In this document: in pieces, positions 1-8,123 of the stretch
Layout of the letters: the number at the start of each line of letters is the position of its first letter
Numbering within the stretch: the first letter of the stretch is position 1
From: Bauldia sp.
GTDB taxonomy: Bacteria > Pseudomonadota > Alphaproteobacteria > Rhizobiales > Kaistiaceae
Direction: 5' to 3'
Length of the DNA stretch: 40,928 nucleotides
NCBI GenBank assembly: GCA_020442065.1
Contig: JAGRKZ010000027.1
Span: 1 to 40,928 of the forward strand
The notes under the pieces: generated by a model
Databases searched by the model: none
The model's input: only the letters and a program-made list of their open reading frames with translations
Told to the model about the DNA's origin: nothing
Made by a program: the position numbers and the translations under genes

Positions 1-818
1 GCGAGCTGCTCGGCCGACATTTCGAGCGAGAAGAAGCCGACGATGCCGCCGTTCACGGTCTTGTTGGTGCCGTCGGGCTGGATCTCGCCGCGCCAGGCCC
101 GGGCGACATTGAAGGCGATGTTGGTGACGAGCGACGTCTTCCCCATGCCGGGGCGGCCGGCGATGATGATCAGGTCCGAGGGCTGGAGACCGCCCATCAG
201 CCGGTCGAGATCGGAAAGGCCGCTGGCGATGCCGGAAAGGTGTCCGTCGCGCTTGTAGGCGGCGCTCGCCATGTCGATGGCGGTCAGGAGGGCGGTGTCG
301 AAGGACTGGAAGCCGCTGCCGGCCTGGCCTTTCTCGGCGACCTCATAGAGCCGCCGTTCGGCCTCCTCGACCTGTTCGCGCGGCGACATCTCGACCGGCG
401 CGTCATAGGCCACGTTGACCATGTCCTCGCCAATGCCGATCAGCGCCCGGCGCAGCGCGAGCTCGTACACCGTGCGACCGTAGTCCTCGGCGTTGATGAT
501 CGTCGTCGCCTCGGCCGCGAGGCGCGCGAGGTACTGGTTGAGCGTGATGTCGCCGATGGCAAGATCGGCCGGCAGGAACGTCTTGATCGTGACCGGGTTC
601 GCGATCTTGTTGGCGCGGATCAGTTCTCCCGCCACCTGGTAGATACGGCGGTGAACCGCCTCGAAGAAGTGGGTCGGCTCGAGGAAATCGGAGACGCGGT
701 AGAACGCCTCGTTGTTGACGAGGATCGCGCCCAGCAGCGCCTGCTCCGCCTCGATGTTCTGGGGGGCAGAGCGGTAGGTCTGCTCACGGTCGGTGATGGC
801 GCGCGCCGCAACTGCCAT
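1..818 (-). CDS. dnaB: Replicative DNA helicase DnaB (partial, C-terminus beyond window)
   Basis: Hexameric replicative helicase that unwinds DNA at the replication fork. The frame opens at ATG 818 and runs off the left edge, so 272 residues are visible. Residues about 20-125 are the DnaB N-terminal domain (starting near APQNIEAEQALLG), followed by a linker and the RecA-like core. Walker A is GRPGMGKT at residues 221-228, and the next motif, SLEMSAEQ, lies at about 264-271. The C-terminal half of the core (Walker B, arginine finger) is outside the window. The start is supported by an AAGGAG ribosome site about 11 bases upstream. It is co-oriented with cfa and the rpsF-rplI ribosomal genes upstream, the usual alphaproteobacterial setting for dnaB. 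Confidence 0.97.
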   Translation of the reverse strand, partial: MAVAARAITDREQTYRSAPQNIEAEQALLGAILVNNEAFYRVSDFLEPTHFFEAVHRRIYQVAGELIRANKIANPVTIKTFLPADLAIGDITLNQYLARLAAEATTIINAEDYGRTVYELALRRALIGIGEDMVNVAYDAPVEMSPREQVEEAERRLYEVAEKGQAGSGFQSFDTALLTAIDMASAAYKRDGHLSGIASGLSDLDRLMGGLQPSDLIIIAGRPGMGKTSLVTNIAFNVARAWRGEIQPDGTNKTVNGGIVGFFSLEMSAEQL

Positions 819-1125
819 TCTCGTTCGCTCTCCTTACTCCCGATGCGAATCGCCTCGATCCGTGCGAACGGAACGTGACCGTCGCACACGGACTTCGACC
901 ATACAACGGAGACATTGGCGCACGCGTGGCGCCGCTGCACTGCCCCTCGAACAGCCGACTCGGCGACCGTCGGTCCGGCAAGATTGTTAGTGTCACAGGC
1001 CTGGCGGGAAAGGGCGACGGCGGATATCAGAGGGAAGTCTCACCGAATCCCCGTTGGTCCACAGGCGACGAAAGATAATCCGCTTGGTGCTTGCGCGACT
1101 CGGACGGGTTCGGGCGATTCGCCGC
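819..1125. other. Non-coding gap between cfa and dnaB
   Basis: About 307 bases lie between the cfa stop and the dnaB start. The short open frames on both strands look random and have no ribosome site or recognisable product. The dnaB promoter is presumably here on the minus strand, but I could not pick out a confident -35/-10 pair. I saw no RNA gene and no clear terminator after cfa. Confidence 0.6.
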
Positions 1126-2388
1126 CTACTCGCCTGCGACCTTGAGCGATGTCCGTGCCTCGATCCGCTGATCCTTGATCCTCAAGGCTCTTTCGGCCTC
1201 GAACATGTAGTCGCGAGTGATCGGCAGGGCGTGCTGGTGGCGGGTGAACTGGATCTGGAAGTTCATGAGGTCCCAGTAGCGGAACGAGATCTCGGAACCG
1301 ACGAGGTAGTACTCCCACATCCTGCAGAAGCGCTCGTCGTAGATCGCCTTCACCTGCTCCCGCGCGGCGAGGAAACGATGCCGCCACTCACGCAGCGTCC
1401 GTGCGTAGTGCAGACGCAGGATCTCCATGTCGGTGATCTTGAGGCCGGCCTTCTCGATCGCCGGGACCACCTCCGACACGGCGGGGATATAGCCGCCCGG
1501 GAAGATGTATTTCTGGATCCAGACGTTGGTGTCGCCGGGGCCGTCGAACCGGCCGATCGAGTGGAGGACGGCGACGCCGTCCGGAGCGAGCAGCTCGCGG
1601 CAGACCTCGAAGAAGCGGCGATAGTGATTGACGCCGACGTGCTCGAACATGCCCACCGAGACGATCGCGTCGAAAGGCCCTTTGACCTTGCGATAGTCCT
1701 GGAGGAGGAAACGGGCGCGGTCGGCCAGCCCGCGGTCCAGCGCCCGTCGGTTAGAGACGGCATGCTGCTCTTCGGAGAGGGTGACGCCGGTGACATCGAC
1801 GCCGCAGCGATCGGCGAGATAGAGGCCGAGGCCGCCCCACCCGGACCCGATATCCAGCACCTTCATTCCGGGCTGGAGGGCGAGCTTGGCGGCAAGGTGG
1901 CGCTTCTTGGCAAGCTGCGCCGCCTCGAGGTCCGGCTGGTCATCCTCGAAGTAGGCGCAGGAGTATTGCTTGTCGCTGTCCAGAAAGAGGTCGTAGAGGC
2001 CGCCGTCGAGGTCATAGTGATGGGCGACGTTGCGTTTGGAGCGCCGGGCGGTGTTGACCTGCCGAAGACGGCGCGTGGCGAAGCGGAGCTTCGCCCCCAC
2101 CCGCATCAGGGCCGTGGGGTCCCGGCCCTCGGTATTGATGAAGATCGTCTCCATGAAGTCGTAGATCGACCCGACCTCGAAATCGAGGCCGCCATTCATG
2201 AACTCCTCGCCGAGTTTGAGGCCCGGGTAGAGGATCACGTTGCGTTCGGCGGTGGGCCGGTTGAAGCGCACGCGAACCGGCGTCAGCGTGCCGTCGCCGT
2301 AGCTGTGCGACTTGCCTGCCGAATCGATGACCTCAATCGACCCCTTGCGGATTGTCCGCTTGAGGAAGGCGTGGAGAAGCGTATTCAT
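1126..2388 (-). CDS. cfa: Cyclopropane-fatty-acyl-phospholipid synthase
   Basis: SAM-dependent enzyme that adds a methylene bridge to unsaturated acyl chains of membrane phospholipids. The protein has 420 residues. Visible motifs are HHYD (123-126), YSCAYF (142-147, with the family cysteine), the SAM-binding loop VLDIGSGWGG (177-186), and FEHVG (about 248-252, whose Glu aligns with the active-site Glu of E. coli Cfa). The C-terminal part has the family pattern WIQKYIFPGG. I chose ATG 2388; an in-frame GTG at 2430 would add 14 residues that do not look like the family. It sits between rplI and dnaB on the same strand. A related methyltransferase acting on another lipid cannot be excluded. Confidence 0.93.
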   Translation of the reverse strand: MNTLLHAFLKRTIRKGSIEVIDSAGKSHSYGDGTLTPVRVRFNRPTAERNVILYPGLKLGEEFMNGGLDFEVGSIYDFMETIFINTEGRDPTALMRVGAKLRFATRRLRQVNTARRSKRNVAHHYDLDGGLYDLFLDSDKQYSCAYFEDDQPDLEAAQLAKKRHLAAKLALQPGMKVLDIGSGWGGLGLYLADRCGVDVTGVTLSEEQHAVSNRRALDRGLADRARFLLQDYRKVKGPFDAIVSVGMFEHVGVNHYRRFFEVCRELLAPDGVAVLHSIGRFDGPGDTNVWIQKYIFPGGYIPAVSEVVPAIEKAGLKITDMEILRLHYARTLREWRHRFLAAREQVKAIYDERFCRMWEYYLVGSEISFRYWDLMNFQIQFTRHQHALPITRDYMFEAERALRIKDQRIEARTSLKVAGE

Positions 2389-2518
2389 TACGTGCCCCGG
2401 TCGGCTCAGTTCATGAGCCGGCGAACCCACCCAGCCCAGGCAGGGACGGCCGGCGAGCGAACTCTACTACCACCTTTGCGCCCGTCTCAACCGCCCCTGT
2501 GCAGGTCACGACAAGACC

Positions 2519-2534
2519 GCCGACCTCAGTCGGC
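2519..2534 (-). terminator. Hairpin spanning the rplI stop codon
   Basis: A perfect 6-bp stem (GCCGAC / GTCGGC) with a 4-base loop; the rplI stop codon lies in the loop. It sits at the end of the ribosomal cluster and before cfa, so it could end or damp transcription. There is no U-run, so a function as an intrinsic terminator is only a guess. Confidence 0.3.
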
Positions 2535-3110
2535 CGCTTTGTCGGCTTCTTCCTCGGAGGAAGGCTCCTCCGAAGGCTGGTCTTCGCCTTCCGTCTCGTC
2601 CTCGTCCTCAACCTCTTCGTTGCGCAGGCTGAGGTCTTCACCGCGCGCCTGGCGTTCGGCCTCGTCCTCGCTCCGCGCGACGTTCACGGTGACCGTCGAT
2701 TCGACCTCGGGGTGAAGGGCGATCGCAACGGCATGCAGACCGATCGTCTTGATCGGCTGGTTGAGGACAACCTGGGCGCGCGTGACGGTGAAGCCGCCGG
2801 CGGTCAGAACATCCGCAAGGTCTCGGGCAGAGACGGAGCCGTAGAGCTGACCGGTCTCGCCGGCCTGGCGCACCACGACGAACGACTGCCCGTCGAGCTT
2901 TGCCGCGACAGCGGCGGCCTCGCCCTTGCGTTCGAGATTGCGCGCCTCCAGCTGCGCGCGCTCGGCCTCGAAACGCTTCGCGTTCTCCTTCGTTGCGCGG
3001 AGCGCCTTGCCCTGAGGGAGGAGGAAGTTGCGAGCGTATCCGTCGCGGACGCGGACCACATCGCCCATTTGTCCGAGGTTTGAAACACGTTCAAGCAGAA
3101 TGACTTGCAT
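2526..3110 (-). CDS. rplI: 50S ribosomal protein L9
   Basis: Large-subunit ribosomal protein. The protein has 194 residues, longer than the roughly 150 of E. coli L9. The N-terminal domain starts [19 protein letters not shown] and carries the typical [13 protein letters not shown] stretch. A long helix follows (about 40-75), then the C-terminal domain ending near residue 150. The last 40 or so residues form a Glu/Asp-rich tail ([19 protein letters not shown]), as is common in alphaproteobacterial L9. AAGGAGA six bases before ATG 3110 is a strong ribosome site. It is 20 bases downstream of the DUF2232 gene, in the rpsF-rpsR-DUF2232-rplI operon. Confidence 0.98.
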   Translation of the reverse strand: MQVILLERVSNLGQMGDVVRVRDGYARNFLLPQGKALRATKENAKRFEAERAQLEARNLERKGEAAAVAAKLDGQSFVVVRQAGETGQLYGSVSARDLADVLTAGGFTVTRAQVVLNQPIKTIGLHAVAIALHPEVESTVTVNVARSEDEAERQARGEDLSLRNEEVEDEDETEGEDQPSEEPSSEEEADKAAD

Positions 3111-3130
3111 TGGGAGTCTCCTTTACTGGT

Positions 3131-4078
3131 TCATGTTGTGGGAGGCGCGCCGCGCAGTCTCCGGGCGCGGACGTGAAAGAAGGTCTCGGCGATGCCGAGA
3201 AGCGCGAGCAGGATCAGCGGCAGGCCGCCGAAGAACACAAGGACGACGTAGACCGCCACAAGCAGCAGGATGCGGACCGTGCTTTGCAGCGTGGTGGCGT
3301 GGATAAAGGCGAGCCCGATCAGGGCCAACGCGCCGCCGAAGGCTCCTGCAACAGCCCCCGCAGCGTAGCCAACGACACCCGGAACGAACGCCGCGACCGC
3401 AGTGGCGGCAAAGATGGCCACGGACTCCTTGGGAAGCACCGCCGTCCAAAGGCGGTCACGGGGCCGCGACAGCCGGCCAGAGGCCTCGGCGATACGCGCT
3501 GCCAGCCAGAGGTCGAAGACGAAGATGATGACCACCATCGCCGCCACGGTGAAGGGCATCGCCGCGACATTGAGCCGGACGAACGGCGCGAGGTCGGCGG
3601 CGCTCGGTGGTGCAGACGCGTCGGGTGCCTGGGCCAGCCAGTCGACGAGGGCGGTCGTGACTTCTGCGGCCAGCGTTTCGGGGTCGTACCCGACGATGAA
3701 ACCGACTACCACGACCCCGACGGCGATGATCGCGGTCGCCTGAAACAGAATTCGCCCGATCGGGAACCATTCGCTCGCGCCGCTCGGCCCGTTGTCTCGG
3801 GAGAGCCAGACCAGCCGGCAGGCCCATGCCATCGGCGCCCCGAACAAGGACAGGTGAATGGCGCCGGCGGACGGCGTGATCGCAGCCGCGACAACGACCG
3901 CAGCGGTGGCGGCGGCAATCGCGCCGGCAAGGCTGCTCCATGCCAGACCCGCTATGGCGATCGGAAGCGCGGAGAGGACGAAGAGGGGGAGCGCAAGCAG
4001 GGTGCCGCCGAGCGGCGATACGAACAGGAGCGCGGCTGCCAAGCCGGCCACAAGCCCCACGAGCACTGTCTGAAGCAT
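3131..4078 (-). CDS. DUF2232 multi-pass membrane protein
   Basis: A 315-residue hydrophobic protein with about eight predicted membrane segments, grouped at about 1-75, 108-132, 172-195 and 220-300. It matches the DUF2232 (YybS-like) family by length, hydrophobic pattern and place: this family is regularly found between rpsR and rplI in alphaproteobacteria. Its biochemical role is not known. The start at ATG 4078 gives an N-terminal membrane helix at once and has a weak AAAGG upstream. It is co-transcribed with rplI, which starts 20 bases after its stop. Confidence 0.85.
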   Translation of the reverse strand: MLQTVLVGLVAGLAAALLFVSPLGGTLLALPLFVLSALPIAIAGLAWSSLAGAIAAATAAVVVAAAITPSAGAIHLSLFGAPMAWACRLVWLSRDNGPSGASEWFPIGRILFQATAIIAVGVVVVGFIVGYDPETLAAEVTTALVDWLAQAPDASAPPSAADLAPFVRLNVAAMPFTVAAMVVIIFVFDLWLAARIAEASGRLSRPRDRLWTAVLPKESVAIFAATAVAAFVPGVVGYAAGAVAGAFGGALALIGLAFIHATTLQSTVRILLLVAVYVVLVFFGGLPLILLALLGIAETFFHVRARRLRGAPPTT

Positions 4079-4163
4079 CGTCGCTGTCCCGCCTTTCAGC
4101 GGTTAGGGGCAGGTCGCGGGGAATTCACCCGGCCGTGCCCCAACCCGTGAGACTTGCTGCGAA

Positions 4164-4199
4164 GGAGCGGCAGAGCCGCTCCCCGCTGGTTTCGAAACC
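4164..4199 (-). terminator. Hairpin and palindrome just after rpsR
   Basis: Two inverted repeats directly follow the rpsR stop on the minus strand. The first is a 12-base perfect palindrome (GGTTTCGAAACC, 4188-4199). The second is an 8-bp stem GGAGCGGC / GCCGCTCC with a 3-base loop (4164-4182). There is no U-run. They may reduce read-through from rpsF-rpsR into DUF2232-rplI or protect the 3' end of the mRNA. Confidence 0.4.
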
Positions 4200-4447
4200 T
4201 ACTTGATCACGTAGGGCAGGAGGCCAAGGAACCGGGCACGCTTGATGGCGCGGGCCAGTTCACGCTGCTTGGGCGCCGATACCGCCGTGATCCGGGACGG
4301 GACGATCTTGCCCCGCTCGGAGATGTAGCGCTGCAGCAGACGCACGTCCTTATAGTCGATCTTCGGCGCGTTGGCGCCCGAGAACGGGCATGTCTTGCGC
4401 CGGCGGAAGAAGGGGCGGCGCGTGGGGAGCTGATTGATGTCGACCAT
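4199..4447 (-). CDS. rpsR: 30S ribosomal protein S18
   Basis: Small-subunit protein that binds the platform of the 30S together with S6. The 82-residue length is typical. Diagnostic stretches are [15 protein letters not shown] near the N-terminus, [19 protein letters not shown] in the middle, and [19 protein letters not shown] at the end. The start codon overlaps the rpsF stop by one base (TAATG), so the two are probably translationally coupled, which fits their 1:1 pairing in the ribosome. Confidence 0.98.
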   Translation of the reverse strand: MVDINQLPTRRPFFRRRKTCPFSGANAPKIDYKDVRLLQRYISERGKIVPSRITAVSAPKQRELARAIKRARFLGLLPYVIK

Positions 4448-4902
4448 TATTCGTCTCCTCCCTCGCCAACATCGCCGTCATCGTCGCGGCGGGGACGATC
4501 ATCACGGCGCGGACGGTCGTCGCGACGGGGACGGTCGCCAAAGCGTCCGCCGGGCCGGTCGTCGCGACGGTCGTCGCGGTCGCGCTTCTGGAGCATGGCC
4601 GAAGGGCCTTCCTCCAACTCCTCGACCTTGACGGTGAGGCGGCGCAGCACATCCTCATGGATGCTCTGCTGACGCTCCATCTCCGCCACTGCGGCCGACG
4701 GCGCGTCGATGTTCATGAGAGTGAAGTGCGCCTTGCGGTTCTTTCGGATGCGATAGGTGAGGGACTTCAGGCCCCAGGGCTCGATCTTGGTGACCTGACC
4801 GCCACCCTGCTCGATCACAGCCTTGAACTGCTCGACCAGCGCCTCGACCTGCTGGCTCGACACGTCCTGTCGCGCCAGAAAGATGTGTTCGTATAACGCC
4901 AT
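4447..4902 (-). CDS. rpsF: 30S ribosomal protein S6
   Basis: Small-subunit protein that pairs with S18. The protein has 151 residues: an S6 fold at about 1-95 ([42 protein letters not shown]), then a tail rich in Arg and Asp with repeated RRDDRP units (about 115-145). Such tails are common in alphaproteobacteria. I chose ATG 4902 because the S6 domain starts there and AGGAAAGG lies just upstream; a longer reading adds 40 unrelated residues. It is the first gene of the ribosomal operon, with a promoter and a structured leader upstream. Confidence 0.97.
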   Translation of the reverse strand: MALYEHIFLARQDVSSQQVEALVEQFKAVIEQGGGQVTKIEPWGLKSLTYRIRKNRKAHFTLMNIDAPSAAVAEMERQQSIHEDVLRRLTVKVEELEEGPSAMLQKRDRDDRRDDRPGGRFGDRPRRDDRPRRDDRPRRDDDGDVGEGGDE

Positions 4903-4987
4903 CACTTGCCTTTCCTGTTTTCGCCGGCGCCAAGCCTCCGCGAAGCCCTGGAAAGGCGTCGCAAAAGTCCTTCGAGAGCGGGAACAC

Positions 4988-5036
4988 CGGAAGCCGGATC
5001 CCTTCGGATCCTCGCGGCACAAGCCCGCGTCTTCCG
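4988..5036 (-). promoter_or_regulatory. Structured 5' leader of rpsF (candidate S6:S18 autoregulatory element)
   Basis: On the minus strand the transcript can fold into a three-way junction. The closing stem pairs CGGAAG (5031-5036) with CTTCCG (4988-4993). Hairpin one pairs CGCGG with CCGCG (5025-5029 and 5013-5017, 7-base loop). Hairpin two pairs GGATCC with GGATCC (5006-5011 and 4996-5001, 4-base loop). It lies about 85 bases before the rpsF start. The S6:S18 complex is known to bind rpsF leaders in many bacteria; that this fold is such a site is inference. Confidence 0.5.
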
Positions 5037-5072
5037 TTCAGCCCCCGGCCGGGGTCCGTATCGGACGCGGGT

Positions 5073-5102
5073 CTTATATGCGAGAGGTCAGGGCATTTGC
5101 AA
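5073..5102 (-). promoter_or_regulatory. Sigma-70-type promoter for rpsF operon
   Basis: Read on the minus strand: -35 TTGCAA (5097-5102), an 18-base spacer, and -10 TATAAG (5073-5078). Transcription would start near 5066, upstream of the structured leader and about 165 bases before the rpsF start. It is one of the clearest promoter matches in the window. Confidence 0.6.
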
Positions 5103-5116
5103 TACGATGGACGCGC

Positions 5117-5545
5117 CTACTTGCGGCGCCCGCCATGGCCCCGGTCGAAGCTCTGTCGGTGGTTGTAGTCCCACGTGCTCCGGTTGAACTCCCGGACCGA
5201 GCGCTCGATCGGCCACTCGCAGAAGGGCAGCTCATACGCTGCCGCGCCATGGCACATCGAGCGATCCGGCAGGAGGACATAGCCTCGCGGCACAGCGCCT
5301 CGCGCGATATAGGGCGCCGACGCCCAGCCGCGGCGGCCGGCATACACCACCTCGCACCAGCGGCCGCACCGCAGGATGCTCACCCGCGCGCCAGCCGGAA
5401 TCGTGGTGATGCGGGCGTATTTGGCCCCGGGACCTGTGCGGAGGTTGACGGCACTCTTGGCAACGCCCGGTGTCGCCGCCACCGCGTGAGCGGAACCGAG
5501 GACCATAAGAAGCACGGCGGCCGCCGCGAGCATGCGGGTGATCAT
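5117..5545 (-). CDS. Secreted SH3-domain protein
   Basis: A 142-residue protein with an N-terminal signal peptide (hydrophobic 5-22, likely cut after AHA or AVAA). A bacterial SH3 domain follows at about 28-82 (SAVNLRTGPGAKYARITTIPAG, then WCEVVYAGRRGWASAPYI). The tail of about 60 residues contains two cysteines (98, 109) besides two in the SH3 domain (60, 64), so disulfides in the periplasm are possible. The end is basic (RGHGGRRK). ATG 5545 is chosen because it begins the signal peptide and has GAGG upstream. SH3b domains often bind peptidoglycan; the partner here is unknown. It is divergent from fabD and ends just upstream of the rpsF promoter. Confidence 0.82.
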   Translation of the reverse strand: MITRMLAAAAVLLMVLGSAHAVAATPGVAKSAVNLRTGPGAKYARITTIPAGARVSILRCGRWCEVVYAGRRGWASAPYIARGAVPRGYVLLPDRSMCHGAAAYELPFCEWPIERSVREFNRSTWDYNHRQSFDRGHGGRRK

Positions 5546-5856
5546 GAGTGCGCCTCGATGAGGATGTGATCCGCCGGGCAGAGGGCCTGAGAATCCTGTC
5601 CTCACTGTGACCTTTGCCTTTTCAGGGCGGCGGCCGAGGCCCCTACCGGGTCTGAGGACTGTCAGCGAGCTCCCCGCGTCTTGTCGGCCACGCGGAGACG
5701 ACCGGGGTCCGTTGCGCCCCGCGTTGCAGGAAGTCGTGCCGGCGAAAAGAGATTCTCGGATTGCTCAGACCGACCGATGGGTGCATGTCTTGACATCCGC
5801 GGTCCGACACGGTCACAAGGCGCGGATTCTAGCGCTTTGGAGCGGCTGGGCGGCGG
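5546..5856. other. Divergent intergenic region between the SH3 gene and fabD
   Basis: About 311 bases with no credible gene. It should hold promoters in both directions. On the plus strand a perfect TTGACA (5790-5795) lies 61 bases before the fabD start, with a poor -10 (TCACAA, 5813-5818) at 17-base spacing. I saw no operator-like palindrome. Confidence 0.55.
5790..5818 (+). promoter_or_regulatory. Possible fabD operon promoter
   Basis: The consensus -35 hexamer TTGACA is followed after 17 bases by TCACAA, a weak -10 (3 of 6 matches). Its place upstream of the first fab gene supports it, but the -10 is poor. Confidence 0.35.
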
Positions 5857-6795
5857 ATGACCATTGCTTTCACTTTTCCCGGCCAGGGTAGCCAGACGGT
5901 CGGGATGGGGCGCGACCTCGCCGAGGCATTCCCCGAGGCGCGTGCGGTTTTCGACGAGGTCGATTCCGCGCTCGGCGAAAGACTTTCCACGATTATCTTT
6001 GAAGGGCCCATCGAGACCCTGACGCTCACCGAGAATGCCCAGCCGGCGTTGATGGCCGTCAGCCTTGCGGCGGTCCGCTCTCTCGGCGCGCACGGAATCG
6101 GGATGGATCGCGTCGCCTTCGTTGCCGGCCATTCGCTCGGCGAATACTCGGCGCTGGCCGCGGCGGGCAGCCTCAGCCTTTCCGATGCAGCGAGACTTTT
6201 GCGTATCCGCGGACGGGCGATGCAGGAGGCCGTGCCGGTCGGACAGGGGGCCATGGCGGCCCTGCTCGGGCTCGACCTCGACGCCGCCAGGGCGATCGCG
6301 GCGGACGCTGCGGAGGGCGAGGTCTGCGAGACCGCGAACGATAACGGTGCTGGACAAGTCGTGGTCTCGGGCGGCAAGGCAGCGGTGGAGCGCGCCGTCG
6401 AGCTCGCCAAGGAACGCGGCGCCCGGCGCGCTGTGCTGCTGCCCGTGAGCGCGCCCTTCCATTGTGCGCTGATGGCGCCGGCGGCCAAGGTGATGGCTGA
6501 GGCGCTCAGCGGCGTCACGATCAATGTGCCGGCGGCCGCCGTGGTGGCAAACGTGACCGCCCGCCCCGAGACCGATCCGGAGGCGATTCGTCGCAATCTG
6601 ATCCAACAGGTCACAGGCATGGTGCGCTGGCGTGAGTCGATCGGCTATCTCGCCGGAGCTGGGGTCGACACGTTCGTCGAGGTAGGTGCCGGCAAGGTGC
6701 TCTCTGGTTTGGCCAAGCGCATCGCCGAAGGCGTGGAGACCATGACCGCCGGAACGCCCGAGGACATCGCCTCGGCCGCCGTGAAGCTGGCATGA
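5857..6795 (+). CDS. fabD: Malonyl-CoA:ACP transacylase FabD
   Basis: Moves malonyl groups from CoA to acyl carrier protein, feeding fatty acid elongation in the cytoplasm. The 312-residue length is typical. The N-terminus has FPGQGSQ (7-13). The nucleophile is Ser93 in GHSLGE, and the catalytic His is H202 in SAPFHC. NVTA near residue 230 and EVGAGKVL near 275 also fit. ATG 5857 places the FPGQGSQ motif correctly; GGAG lies 14 bases upstream. It is the first gene of fabD-fabG-acpP-fabF. Confidence 0.97.
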   Translation: MTIAFTFPGQGSQTVGMGRDLAEAFPEARAVFDEVDSALGERLSTIIFEGPIETLTLTENAQPALMAVSLAAVRSLGAHGIGMDRVAFVAGHSLGEYSALAAAGSLSLSDAARLLRIRGRAMQEAVPVGQGAMAALLGLDLDAARAIAADAAEGEVCETANDNGAGQVVVSGGKAAVERAVELAKERGARRAVLLPVSAPFHCALMAPAAKVMAEALSGVTINVPAAAVVANVTARPETDPEAIRRNLIQQVTGMVRWRESIGYLAGAGVDTFVEVGAGKVLSGLAKRIAEGVETMTAGTPEDIASAAVKLA

Positions 6796-6814
6796 TCGTG
6801 GAGCGAGGTGCTGA

Positions 6815-7552
6815 ATGTTCGATCTGAGCGGCCGAAGGGCCTTGGTCACCGGTGCGAGCGGATCGATCGGCGGCGGCATCGCACGAGCGCTGCACGGGCA
6901 GGGCGCCACGGTGGCGTTGTCGGGAACCCGTCGCGAGGCGCTCGAGTCGCTTGCCGGCGAACTGGGTGAGCGCGCGCAAGTCTTCCCTTGTGACCTTGCC
7001 GACGCGGCAGCGGTCGATGCGCTTGTGCCGGCTGTCGAGGAGGCGATCGGCGACCTCGACATTCTCGTCAACAACGCCGGCCTTACCCGCGATACGCTTT
7101 TCGTCCGCCTCACCGATGATGACTGGAACCGGGTGATCGCGGTGAACCTTACGGCCGCGTTCAAGCTCTCGCGCTCAGTCCTGATGGGAATGATGCGGCG
7201 CCGGCACGGCCGCATCATCTCGATCTCTTCGGTGGTCGGAGTGACCGGCAATGCCGGCCAGGGCAACTACGCGGCTTCCAAGGCCGGCCTGATCGGCATG
7301 ACCAAGGCGATGGCGCAGGAAGTCGCCAGCCGCGGGGTCACCGCCAACTGTATCGCGCCCGGTTTTGTCGGATCGGCGATGACCGACGCCCTGAACGAGA
7401 AGCAGAAGGAGGCGATTCTCGCCCGTGTCCCGGCAAAACGCCTGGGGACAGTCGTCGAGATCGCTGCCGCTGCCGTTTATCTCGCGAGCGACGAGGCGGC
7501 CTACACGACCGGACAGACGATTCATGTTAATGGTGGTATGGCGATGATATAG
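6815..7552 (+). CDS. fabG: 3-oxoacyl-[ACP] reductase FabG
   Basis: NADPH-dependent reductase of the fatty acid elongation cycle. This 245-residue short-chain dehydrogenase has the cofactor loop [10 protein letters not shown] (12-21), NNAG (86-89), and the catalytic triad Ser139, Tyr152, Lys156 (NYAASKAG). The C-terminus ends [13 protein letters not shown] as in FabG. It starts 19 bases after fabD, with GGAG and GAGG upstream of the ATG. The context with fabD, acpP and fabF makes this the main FabG rather than another SDR. Confidence 0.97.
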   Translation: MFDLSGRRALVTGASGSIGGGIARALHGQGATVALSGTRREALESLAGELGERAQVFPCDLADAAAVDALVPAVEEAIGDLDILVNNAGLTRDTLFVRLTDDDWNRVIAVNLTAAFKLSRSVLMGMMRRRHGRIISISSVVGVTGNAGQGNYAASKAGLIGMTKAMAQEVASRGVTANCIAPGFVGSAMTDALNEKQKEAILARVPAKRLGTVVEIAAAAVYLASDEAAYTTGQTIHVNGGMAMI

Positions 7553-7642
7553 CGAAGGAAATCGTGTCGGTGAGCGCGCACCGAAGGCCGCTTCCCACAG
7601 GGTCTGCGGGCCGCTGGTCAAGCCCCACGAAGTGTGTTACGA

Positions 7643-7683
7643 GCCACCGGATGCCGATGTCCGGCGGCACTGTGGGTTTCTTT
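7643..7683 (+). terminator. Hairpin with T-rich tail between fabG and acpP
   Basis: A stem of 5 bp (CCGGA / TCCGG) is extended by GCC / GGC across one mismatch, with an 8-base loop (7643-7668). The T-rich stretch TTTCTTT follows at 7677-7683. In addition CCCACAG upstream (about 7595) is complementary to CTGTGGG (7670-7676). Together they look like an attenuator. The fabG-acpP gap is 271 bases, and acpP probably has its own promoter between here and its start. Confidence 0.45.
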
Positions 7684-7823
7684 GCCGGCTGGCGTTTCGG
7701 TGGTACAGCACCAAGAGTTTTGGGCGACTTTCCCCGTTCCCGCGCACAGGCCAAGACCGACCGCTCGTGGGAGGGACGGTCCTTCCGGGGTGGTCAAGTT
7801 CAGGCAAGTTGAGGTTCTACAAA

Positions 7824-8060
7824 ATGAGCGATATCGGAGATCGGGTTAAGAAGATCGTCATTGAGCACCTCGGCGTCGACGCCGAAAAGGTGCAGGACAA
7901 TGCGAGCTTCATCGACGACCTCGGGGCGGACAGTCTCGACACCGTCGAGCTGGTGATGGCGTTCGAGGAAGAGTTCGGGGTCGAGATTCCGGACGATGCG
8001 GCGGAGACCATTCTGACGGTCGGTGACGCCGTCAAGTTTCTCGAGAAGAACGCCGCTTAA
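7824..8060 (+). CDS. acpP: Acyl carrier protein
   Basis: Small acidic carrier of growing acyl chains. It has 78 residues. The phosphopantetheine site is Ser37 in GADSLD (34-39). The acidic recognition helix after it ([19 protein letters not shown]) is typical. ATG 7824 has GAGG about nine bases upstream and matches the usual N-terminus [11 protein letters not shown]. The long gap before the gene fits separate, stronger expression than that of fabD-fabG. Confidence 0.98.
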   Translation: MSDIGDRVKKIVIEHLGVDAEKVQDNASFIDDLGADSLDTVELVMAFEEEFGVEIPDDAAETILTVGDAVKFLEKNAA

Positions 8061-8123
8061 CCGGCCCTTCCGTGCGTTGAAGCGGTCATCCCTGCCAGTA
8101 GCGACTCTAGACGGCGGCGCGCG

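Noticed and set aside
1054..2715. A 553-codon plus-strand frame opposite cfa
   Set aside because: Shadow of cfa and of the end of rplI; it crosses both genes with no family resemblance.
4500..4600. GC-rich tandem repeats that could suggest a mobile or CRISPR-like array
   Set aside because: They are the codons for the RRDDRP repeats in the S6 tail, in frame and typical of alphaproteobacteria.
7564..7812. Possible 82-residue gene between fabG and acpP
   Set aside because: No ribosome site, no family resemblance, and it overlaps the hairpin region. Better read as non-coding leader.
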